DNA of 64,000 nt from Aldrovandia affinis (Eukaryota; Chordata; Actinopteri; Notacanthiformes; Halosauridae): assembly GCA_029706075.1 (NCBI GenBank), contig JAINUG010000018.1, positions 2,751,001-2,815,000 on the forward strand, read 5' to 3'. A model generated the notes under the pieces. That model saw only the letters and a program-made list of their open reading frames with translations, was not told where the DNA came from and searched no databases. The first letter of the stretch is position 1; every line of letters begins with the position of its first letter. A program made the position numbers and the translations under genes. Below, piece by piece: positions 56,049 through 64,000 of the stretch.

Positions 56049-56214
56049 ATTTTATGTTGTATCTTTTATCTTATATTTATTATAGTATGTGTTCTTTTAT
56101 TTTTTTATATAGTAATTGTTTCTGGAATGATTTTTGTACTCGACATCACTGTAAATGAGGTTCGCACCTCAGCTGATCTTCGAGGCTAAATAAAGGTTAA
56201 ATGAAAAATGAAAT

Positions 56215-57191
56215 GACATCAAGATGGTCAGCAGAGCAGACAGTATTGTCACTCATGAGGAGGCTGACGTCTTCTTCATCTCATACATGTTGGATGCAGC
56301 CAGGCGCGGAGCTACAACTGTCCACATTCTCAGCGACGACACTGATGTGTTTGTGCTCATGGTCTGTTTGTGCTCATGGTCTGTGCTGGAAGGTGGGTAT
56401 CACATGTCACCTGCAGATGGAGAGATGGGATGACACTGTTCTCAACATCAATTCGACAGTAGAGAATCGTGGTGAGCAGTGTTGCTCCATCCTGGCTATG
56501 CACGCTCTCTCCGGGTGTGACACCACCTCCTATCCCGCCGGGAAAGGGAAGGTGTCCACGCTCAAGGCCATGAGAGTAGTACCTGGTGACCTGCTTCACT
56601 TCATCGGAGAGGAGGGAGCTACTGATTTGCAGATCACAGAGGCAGTGAGGGGTTTCTTTCTGGCTCTGCACAACCAGAGGAAGTCGGCAACTCTGAACAT
56701 CGCCAGATATGACATCTACCGAAAGCGCAAAACCCCCCCAGCACTGAAGACACTGCCTCCTACAGAGCGCAACGCGCACCTCCATGGATGGACAACGTGT
56801 CCATCTACAAGTGATGCTTTGGAAAGCAGCAGACCGCCCTGATCCACCAGCTGTGGACATCACCAAGTTTGGATGGGACAAGAACATCATGCCCGTCCTG
56901 GATGCAAGCCCTGTTGCTCCTCCTGCCCTGTTGGACATTATTAGCTGTAGCTGCAAAGCTGGGTTAAAGCCATGTACAATAGCAAAGTGCAGCTGCGCAG
57001 CTGCAAGCCTGGCCTGTACAAGCTACTGCTTCTGCAAAGGCTATGATAGTACATGTTGCAACCCGCTCACACACTCACAGCAAGAAGTGCAAGATGACAA
57101 GAATGTAGAGTCTGGAGAAGAAGATGAAGACAGAGCAGACGATGAGGATGAGGTTGATGATGAGGATATGGTTTATAACAGTAAAGAGTAG
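56215..57191 (+). pseudogene. C-terminal half of the PIN-like gene with a CXC (tesmin/TSO1-like) cluster
   Basis: The frame resumes with IVTHEEADVFFISYMLDAAR and VHILSDDTDVFVLMV. A 17-bp tandem duplication (TTTGTGCTCATGGTCTG) near 56349 shifts it. The next frame reads CCSILAMHALSGCDTTSYPA, GKVSTLKAM and ARYDIYRKRKTPPALKTL. After a second shift near 56790, VMLWKAADRPDPPAVDITKF, CSCKAGLKPCTIAKCSCAAA and CTSYCFCKGYD follow, a CxC-type zinc cluster as in tesmin/TSO1 proteins. The tail (57090-57191) is very acidic. HEEAD and DDTDVFVL carry clustered acidic residues that could be catalytic. The role is unknown. Confidence 0.55.
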
Positions 57192-57789
57192 TAGAAGTGC
57201 AAGGCGCTCTTGCTTGATGAAAGTTTTCCAGTTGTAACGCATTGTGTAACTAGTGCACATATAGTTTTCTGCACTAATCATTTTGGATATACTTGTGTTT
57301 TAAAACTTGTTCCAGGATTCATGTGTTCTGTTAAACATTTTTAAGTGGTGCAGCCGCTTCTATATGTGACATGTGTGTCCGTCCGTGTGTGTGTGTGTCC
57401 GTTCATAGCATGAGATTTAGACCAATCAGGAGTAGCCCATGCGTCATGTGCACCGCTTACTTCACGACCTGGGTGTGATTTTTTACTTTGTATTATACTC
57501 CCTTCTCTCTTTTTTATAGGATATTATTTAGCCATAGTCATATTATTCTAGTTTGGTATAGTACTTGTGTTACCTTTGTTACCTCCAATACCCAATTGTG
57601 AGTCACCTAAGAGTATAATGGTCTATGAATTAAAATGTACATGTTCTGCATCGTTTGGATAATTCTGTTCATAAATATCCTACAATTTATAACCAAGTTG
57701 AAGCTATTTCATTTATTTCAAATACATAAGTTATCTGTCCAATCCAATCAATTCAGCGTCCTCTAAAACTTCTAAATTGACTGAAACTT
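57192..57789. other. 3' non-coding part of the PIN/CXC unit
   Basis: No ORF. A GTGTGTCCGTCCGTGTGTGTG run lies at about 57373, and AT-rich DNA leads into the right inverted repeat. Confidence 0.5.
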
Positions 57790-57930
57790 TATCAAAATCA
57801 GCCCACTGGGAATTGAAATATGGCCACTTCTGGTTTAAATGGCAATTTAGAATTTTGAAAATGTCAGAAATGGATTCAGCATCCTCAATAACAACCCAAA
57901 ACCACACCAACATTGTCCAAATCGGCCAAG
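57790..57930 (-). repeat. Right inverted repeat of the PIN/CXC unit
   Basis: The complement starts GATTTGGACAATGTTGGTGT and includes TTATTGAGGATGCTGAATCC and AAACCAGAAGTGGCCATATT, matching 50526-50640. On the outer side it continues with GGACAATATTTCAGGAACTG, which the left copy lacks. The left end may therefore have been trimmed at its junction with the Tc1. Confidence 0.75.
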
Positions 57931-58203
57931 CAGTTCCTGAAATATTGTCCATATAGGTGATTATGCCAGTTCATGCTGATTATGCTAATTAGGCAAATTG
58001 CCCAACATATGCAAGTTAGCATCTGGCAGTTTCTAAATGCTGGGGACCCATACTGTACATTTCTAACATAAAACTGTGGGGTACTCAACATTTCCAGGCT
58101 CACATTGCTGGCAAGTAGACTAGGATGGGAGCATTGTCCTCCTGGAAGAGACCAGTCCCATCAGGACAGAAATAGTGATCACTCACAATGGCTTTGTATT
58201 TAT

Positions 58204-59784
58204 CAGTGATGAAAGTGGTCAGGCTGAAAAAAAGCAGAACATTTGAATGATGTGTTGGCGGGGTTACCATGGGGTTTTACAGACGAAAATGAATAAATGT
58301 ATTAATAAATCCAAGAAGCAGAAGCTGGAAGTATAAAAATTAGGTTTTATCAAAATAAAGTCTTCCTTTATTTATTTTAATAAGTCTTACTTTATTAATT
58401 GAGGTTACTTTAATAAATAGACCTACTTTGTGTGCCATTACACTGCTTATTTAATTATTCTGGCATGCCCCATGTTGCGTAGCGGCAAGGGCGGGGAAAA
58501 TCGCTTAGAGGGAGTTCCGGCGGGAGATATGACACTGAATCAGCTGATAACATTGCTTGGTAAGGATAGCAGTTATAAGTAAGGATAAGTTGCACTAAGG
58601 TGTACAAATTTTTTTTTTATAAGGTAGGACAACATAAGAAACGTTAAATGACTGTCTCTATGCAACCATCATTCAAGCCAAACTTGCCAAACACAGTAAC
58701 TTTTCTATTTGGATTTAGCCAAGCTGTCTCTATTGTTTACCATGCTGTTGGTAGGCTACACGTGGTACCTTGTTTTCTTGGGGCACAAATCGCCTGTTCA
58801 GGACGGCACAAGCGGCACATGCCGTTTTGTGTGCCGGATTTAAATGGAGTGGACACCACGCCGAGCGGCACAAACCAGCATTGTGCCTGTTGAGTTTTGG
58901 AATGGATCCAATGATAAACTAGAGAGATAGGCGCAAGGCATAATGTTTCATGATGACTGACTGCTAGTAAACCATGCTAGTGCTAGCCAGCTAAAATTTT
59001 AGCAACAAAATTTAATCGTGTATCGTTTAAGTGAGTTTGATAAAGGCTAAATATTAATTGTGGCTCTAGCTGGGTAACCACAAGCCTTCAGTTCTTTATT
59101 CTATTTGTTATCCTACCTCTTGGTTTTTCAAGCAGTCATCCACTGCAATCGCTGGTCAGGCTGTGGATATGCCATCCCTGCTTGTTGAGCTAATGTTAGA
59201 CAGTGTAACATTAGCATCAGTGACTGGTGAAAAAGCCATGGACAAAGTGTAATTCATACCGCAAATTTTGTCATTGTGCTTTTTGCTACAGATGTGATCT
59301 TCCAAAGCCTTAAGTCCTCTGGAGCCATAACTGACAATATCCAAACAATACATGCAGAGTATTTTGCCAGGAATATCAACTTTTTTAGAACATTCACCCA
59401 CTGTCACTTCGGTAGTGTTCCCATTGACTGAAACTGAGGTTTTTTTGTCCAACCAGTCCCAACGGAATCTGTTTTTTACGCCTCCTTCAATTTAATTTAG
59501 CCATGACCTATCATTTTTCTCTATCACTTTTGCCATTCTTCCTTTGCGGTCATTTCACCGTTTCTAGAGGCTTTAGCTAGCTAGCATGCACATGACTTAC
59601 AGTGACAGTGACTATGCTTGTACTGCTGTCAACCTGATTGGTCTATCATTAAGTGTGACGATTGACAAGATGAAAACTAATGAGGCTTATCGTGGGTCAA
59701 GACCCCCCCCCAAAAAAAAAAAAATCAGATCTACACAAACCTCATGGTTGATGCTTTCTGATCTGTGGAACTCTTTCATCACTG
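58204..59784 (-). mobile_element. hAT-like element with a zinc-finger ORF
   Basis: The ends CAGTGATGAAAGTGG (58204) and CTTTCATCACTG (to 59784) are inverted. The flanks share ATTTAT, a probable decayed 8-bp target duplication. The CAGTG-type termini suggest hAT. At 1.58 kb it is shorter than autonomous hATs, and only a finger-encoding ORF is seen. Confidence 0.6.
59156..59536 (-). pseudogene. Zinc-finger protein ORF of the hAT-like element
   Basis: From an ATG at 59536 the minus strand reads MAKVIEKNDRSWLN, meets one TAA, and continues in the same frame: KNRFRWDWLDKKTSVSVNG, VDIPGKILCMYCLDIVSYGS and GLKALEDHICSKKHNDKICG. C-x2-C with H-x5-H is a BED/U1-like zinc finger of the kind found at the N-terminus of hAT transposases. 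It ends at 59156 with no catalytic region. I cannot assign it to a named hAT family. Confidence 0.55.
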
Positions 59785-59919
59785 ATTTATTGGTATTTAT
59801 CTTGCCCTGTAAGGGATTGAGTGGACCTAAAATGCACCCCACACCATAGAGCCACCAGAACCCTTAATTCACTCAAGTGTTCATTTAATTTAGGCAGTTA
59901 CCTGTAGTGTCTAACCCGT

Positions 59920-60930
59920 AAAAACCTGAAGTAGTCAAATATTGTAATTAAGGGATAGTTGGTCGAAATAACTAAAACATTGCCAATTATCAAATCTTTC
60001 AAAAATATCAAGGATGTATCATATAAAGAGAAAGAACAAAAGTATAATTTGGAACAAGGGGAGAGCAGTGAGGGTAACTGAAATCCTTTTCCTTTTTTCA
60101 GGAAAGTTTCTTCCTACATTTTGCTTATATTTGATATGTGAGGGGGAATGAACCGCATATGAGCAAAGATAGAGAGGTTTTATGACCCAGCCTCCAAAGT
60201 CACCCTTAACTATGTATAACTCTGCCCAACTTCTGGTGTTGTGCTTTGCTAATAAAACCATGGTCAGTTACTACTTCTGACAAAACCCAAAATAGAGTGG
60301 GTACATGAAAAGATAAATCACCTAAGTAACCAAATCCACCCTCAGAAATCTGCAGGCACCAATCAGATTGCAGAAAGACTAGGCCAGAAAAGGCAACAAA
60401 GTTATCCAGATGCTCTATCAGAGATTGAGTGTCTGGAGCCTGAAGGTCTTTCTGATCTCTGAAGGAAAGCCTTATGTATTCAGCAGTGGCAAGCATAGTA
60501 AGCTAGACAAGCAGCACTTGCCTGGCAGAATTTGAACATTCTAAAACATTTCAAAATATAATTTATTGCCAATCTCTATATAATGTTTATCTGAAATATA
60601 TGTTTCTAACCTAACACTGCCCCTTGTTATTTTCTACCCAAACTGCAACTGTACCATGGTCAGTCTCCTTTTCCGTGCTGTGCAATGTATATCAAAAGCG
60701 GCCAGATGTTCAGCTTGTTTCATGCATGTGCTTCGGGTGTCTCATTCATTCAGATGTATTATGCTGCCTTATCTCTTATCTCTGCAATCTAATGCTAAAA
60801 CAAGAGGTCAGAAAAGCTGAGTGTAGGCCAGCTTATCCTGGTATCACACATCACTACTAGCCATCTGTCACCTGAGCTGTCACTGGCTCATCATAGTTGC
60901 CATACCAGTCTTCCCGCTCACTTCCATAAC
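59920..60930. other. No supported gene; one unrecognised open frame
   Basis: A minus-strand frame at 60206-60496 (96 residues, with AEYIRLSFRDQKDLQAPDTQ and QISEGGFGYLGDLSF) looks protein-like, but I recognise no family and see no splice context. It may be a fossil coding fragment of a transposon or a degraded gene. Confidence 0.35.
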
Positions 60931-60935
60931 TGGTT

Positions 60936-61256
60936 TTGAATATTAAGATGAAAAGTGAAAATTTGCCTTGCACTGGTGAATCACTGCTTAGTGTACCATT
61001 TTCTCTGAGGACTTTTGAAGAGAAAAGAGTTATTACCCCAAGAGGACGTCCAAGCCCTGCCCTTGGGATCACAAAATCAATGAATAATTTTGTTAGTCAT
61101 TTTCAAGTTAGTGCCTACGCTAAAACAACGTGGATAGCAGGCTGCTCGAAGGTTAGCAAGCTCTTCTGCTGGCCTTGTCTTTTTTCAACTGAACAAACTG
61201 TGTGGACTATAATGGGGTATGGTGATTTAAACAATTTAATTGCTGGACTTTTCTAA
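60936..61256 (+). pseudogene. TTF-finger hAT transposase N-terminal fragment
   Basis: The frame reads TPRGRPSPALGITKSMNNFV, WIAGCSKVSKLFCWPCLFST and VWTIMGYGDLNNLIAGLF. The GRPxP, FCWPCLF and xWtxxGxxDLNNL motifs correspond one by one to the hAT transposase at 11888-12397, so a second, more diverged member of the same clade was present. Sequence beyond 61260 is full of stops. No element ends were found. Confidence 0.65.
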
Positions 61257-61259
61257 GTT

Positions 61260-63100
61260 TCAACTATATCAAAAGTCTTTCCCAGAGAAAGCACTGGAGT
61301 CTTTGAAATGCACATACGGAAATTGTTCTGAAGACGTCCTTCTGCTCAGTGAGCTGAAAGTTTTATATTCATCACCTCAGCTGGCAAAGAAAAATGTCTC
61401 ATAACTAACATCTTTCATGCACTCAAATGGGATTTGTGATTCGAAAATCTGCCTGTGCCCAGTGGTGATTAGCCTACATGTTGTTTCAAGTACTGTAACT
61501 GAAAGCTGTACATGTAGCAGGTGTCAATACTGTAGCAGGTGTCAAAGCTGTGTGCAGGAACCTTGTTAGTGCATAAGTGAAATTAAAGGTTTTGATGCTC
61601 ATTTGAATTTCCTATCTTTTAACTTTTCGCTTAAAATATAGTTTTTGGGATTTAATTTCCAGAGTTTTTACACTGGAAGATGCTATATGCAATATTTCCA
61701 CATTTCCACAACCTGTAATCAGGCCTTGACATGACTGACATTGACATTGACATGCCCGGGACTACCAATCAGTCGCAAATGAGCAGTTTGGCCTACCATT
61801 CTTTGCCTGTTTTGCCCGGTCAGGCTACCACTTTTTTTTGTATGGTCGTAAATGTCAGAAATATAAATAAGAACGGTATTAAAGATTAGGAACTCTATTT
61901 CCCCCACCATATCGATAGCTCCGCTGTTGCTGCGTTGCCTATGTTGCTCCAACGCTCAAAGCTGCGGTGGAGGAATGGTCAACACACAATGCTTGAACTA
62001 TCGATGAGCTAACTTAAATGTAACGTTGGGCATATCTCATCTAATACATAAATAAGGTAACAACTAATGGCGAGAAAAGCACCACACCATATTTAATTTG
62101 AGAAATTAATAATCACCACTTTGTTCAAACTCGAACATTCGGAAAAAATGAACAATGAACAAACAAACAACAAACAACAAACTCAGTTTACCACAAACAT
62201 GATTAACCAACTGACACCGGTGCTACCTACCTACCACTGTGTAGAGTGAATCCGTGATGCCACATTATGTTAACAATTGGGTCCATTTCAATAAAATCTC
62301 TGATTTAAAATGGGTTTTGTTGTATTGTTACAGATTTTGAAAAAAAGTAAGTTAAGGTTCCATTTCATGTCCATCTTTGGCTCATTCATTTATGTTTAGC
62401 TGTATGACACTCCCTTCTAGCCCTCTCCCCCTCTAGCATAGTGATAGGAGCTTTCGGGCTTCCATCTTGGCCATTCGGGGTACCAAAAATAGACTAGTGG
62501 TATCCAAATAGGACAACCACATTTCAAAATAAGCATCAGGTCCTGCCTGTAATGTCAACATTTGAATTAAAATGGAAAGAGGACAAGGGAGGGACTGAAC
62601 TTTGGATGGAACACTAAACGATTGCCTAGTGTGTTCTTGGAAAGCAAAATAACATTAGTCGCTAAATAGCTAGCTATCATTTTGAAAGAGGAGTACTGTG
62701 TGTAGTGGAAAGCTGTATATATATATTTTTTATTGTTCTAGGTTTGCTATTGTTATGTGTTCAGTTTCCAATCACCCCTTGTGTCATTCATTGGATTAGT
62801 GTGGTAACCATGGTAGCATGGTAACGTGAGTATGTGTAAGAAGTGACCCCCGTGAGTTTCATGTGTTCTTGGTTCTTCCCTGCATCTCTAAGCTTTGTTA
62901 TAATTAAGCTGGTACTGCGATTATGGAAAAGCAAACCTTCCTTAGTCTTCCTTCAGCAGTCACCATTGCAATACATACAATTATTTGGCAAATCCAGTAG
63001 ACCATTATAGGTGACACATGCACAAGCAGTATGAGGCTTGTGCAAATTAAGGTTTTAGATAGAGAGTATCACAAAATAATTAAGGGAAAATACTCATTTT
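61260..63100. other. No gene seen
   Basis: Degraded sequence following the hAT relic, then AT-rich DNA. A small tandem repeat (GTAGCAGGTGTCAATACT / GTAGCAGGTGTCAAAGCT) lies at 61515-61550, and AAC-rich repeats lie at 62155-62185. Confidence 0.5.
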
Positions 63101-63106
63101 AATGGA

Positions 63107-63475
63107 TGGCAAACATTAGGAGGCGTGGCCAGCAAAGCATATGTGATATTGATTATTCCTTCACAATTCCAATGCCCCGCTACCTAAGGACTATGTGTGA
63201 TGTACTTAAAAATGCTGTGGGAGGCATTTGGCACAGGTTGTAAGCAAAATGGCACATGACATGGGGCATGGCACAAAGACAGTTAAAGATGCAATTTAAT
63301 GCTTCATAATTTAAGTGGGCCCATATGTTTAGTATATGCCTGCATGGTATAAAAACCCTGCAACTGTAGGAGGCTTTCATGTCAAAGCAAGGTACGTGAA
63401 ACACCTATATTTTGGGTGGGGAGCGAACATTAGGAGGCGTGGCCGCCAAAGCATACATGCGATCGCTTATTCATT
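63107..63475 (+). repeat. Pair of direct repeats of about 50 bp
   Basis: AACATTAGGAGGCGTGGCC followed by a CAAAGCATA block and GATTATTCC occurs at 63111-63160 and again as AACATTAGGAGGCGTGGCC...CGCTTATTC at 63427-63475, about 315 bp apart. It may be a tandemly duplicated repeat unit or two copies of one element end. Confidence 0.65.
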
Positions 63476-63479
63476 TGGA

Positions 63480-64000
63480 ATTTAGATACCACACTTGCTA
63501 AGACCAATGACAATTCAATGACTAATTATAATGTTCTGCCCAGTTCTGCCCAGAAGGCTTGTTTAGTTAAAACTGGTGCAAAAAAGGCATGGTTTTTAGG
63601 TGTAGTGGGCACGCTTCCAAAACGTTCCATGTGTGAGTTCATATCAAATGTGACATGCGTACTGACTTTTGTTTAAATCGGGCAACATGGCGATATAGAA
63701 GTCCACGTCGGAAAGAAACTGAAAAAAGTTGGCAAGCGAGAACAATAAGCTTCCACCCTCCGGGCATGGACTACTTGCCCAGACCGTGAGGCAGGATCAC
63801 ATATTTCAAGGATCACAAAAAAGCTTGCAAATGGAAAATCACATGTTCGTGAGAACACTGTATAAGGCAGTGCATCCTTGTGATCTTAATCACAGAAGAT
63901 TCACAGAAGAGATCTTTGCAGTGAGTATCCAACGCCAAGGTGAAAAAAGATGACAATGAATCAGATGCACTCATGTTATCTGAATCTTAAAACTCAGGCC
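63480..64000. other. No gene seen
   Basis: No recognisable coding sequence. CCCAGTTCTG is duplicated at 63540-63555. The window ends within unassigned sequence. Confidence 0.45.

Larger units (their letters stand above)
51384..56214 (+). mobile_element. Nearly full-length L2/CR1-type LINE
   Basis: About 4.83 kb: a 5' leader of about 195 bp, ORF1 with an SGNH esterase, ORF2 with AP endonuclease and reverse transcriptase, and a 3' UTR ending AAATAAAGGTTAAATGAAAAATG-like repeats. Almost all copies of such LINEs are 5'-truncated, so a full-length one is uncommon. The flanks show no clear target duplication, typical of L2/CR1 insertion. Four frame breaks are visible (one in ORF1, three in ORF2), so it is inactive but not very old. 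Confidence 0.85.
50526..57930 (+). mobile_element. Candidate uncharacterised element: inverted repeats around a PIN/CXC gene, split by a LINE
   Basis: An inverted repeat pair (50526-50640 and 57930-57790) brackets a plus-strand gene whose two halves are separated by a LINE (51384-56214). Without the LINE the unit is about 2.57 kb. The left repeat abuts a Tc1 truncated at exactly that point, so one of them disrupted the other. No known transposase, integrase or tyrosine recombinase was recognised. The arrangement (inverted ends plus one multi-domain gene) looks like a DNA transposon, but no target duplication was found and mobility is inference. It could also be a gene fragment flanked by chance copies of another repeat. 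Confidence 0.5.
58110..59915 (-). mobile_element. Tc1-like relic split by a hAT-like insertion
   Basis: The left part (58130-58203) and right part (59785-59915) align with two adjacent parts of the Tc1-like relic at 39360-39583: AGACCAGTCCCATCAGGACA and GGCTTTGTATTTAT before the gap, and TTATCTTGCCCTGTAAGGGA to TTAGGCAGTTACCTGTA after it. About 1.58 kb of foreign sequence lies in the gap. Confidence 0.65.

Noticed and set aside
56357-56956. Minus-strand frame of 199 codons
   Set aside because: It is antisense to the PIN/CXC gene; the plus strand carries the recognisable motifs.
59704-59725. C9A13 run as a LINE or retrogene poly-A tail
   Set aside because: It has no coding sequence or target duplication next to it and lies inside the hAT-like element.

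Overview
The window looks like nuclear DNA of a teleost fish. Almost every recognisable piece belongs to fish repeat families: at least a dozen Tc1/mariner elements with different termini, PIF/Harbinger, hAT, piggyBac and pogo/Tigger elements, L2-type LINEs, V-SINE and other tRNA-derived SINEs, and solo-LTR-like relics. It is AT-rich and intron-like, with no operons, tRNA or rRNA genes, or CRISPR.

Host gene. One spliced host gene can be supported, on the minus strand. An internal exon at 49256-49442, a small exon at 17450-17538 and an acidic terminal exon at 7426-8676 have canonical splice sites and matching phases (1 into 2, then 0). They read as one C-terminal tail rich in Glu, Pro and Asn, with tandem repeats. 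Nearly everything between 8.7 and 49.2 kb is therefore probably two introns (about 8.8 and 31.7 kb), filled with nested transposons. I do not recognise the gene.

Layout. 0-7 kb: LTR-like relics, a Tc1 relic, a lone Myb/SANT ORF, and a Harbinger element with CTG target duplications that carries a Myb-like gene and an inserted LINE tail. 7-9 kb: the terminal exon, then a Tigger element. 9.8-15.5 kb: Harbinger copy 1, a Tc1 deletion derivative, a hAT element with an 8-bp target duplication that contains a piggyBac relic bounded by TTAA, and a solo LTR. 15.5-31 kb: Tc1 relics, MITEs, SINEs, a near-complete Tc1 (24.1-25.5 kb) and long stretches with no gene. 31-43 kb: several Tc1 elements, one split by a solo LTR and another by Harbinger copy 2, then a second piggyBac relic. 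46-49 kb: a GGGCC-ended element split by a young Tc1. 50.5-57.9 kb: the most interesting object. 58-64 kb: a Tc1-like element split by a zinc-finger hAT-like element, a second TTF-type hAT relic, and unassigned sequence.

Most unusual system. At 50526-57930 an inverted pair of about 115-140 bp repeats flanks a gene whose N-terminal half looks PIN-like (VVLVDAS, FDRY) and whose C-terminal half has HEEAD, DDTDVFVL and ALSGCDT motifs plus a CXC (tesmin/TSO1-like) cysteine cluster. A nearly full-length L2-type LINE of about 4.8 kb, with an SGNH esterase ORF1, has inserted into the gene at a clean codon-level junction. Without the LINE, the unit would be about 2.6 kb with inverted ends and one gene. 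That layout suggests a little-described mobile element family built around a PIN/CXC protein, but mobility is inferred, not shown.
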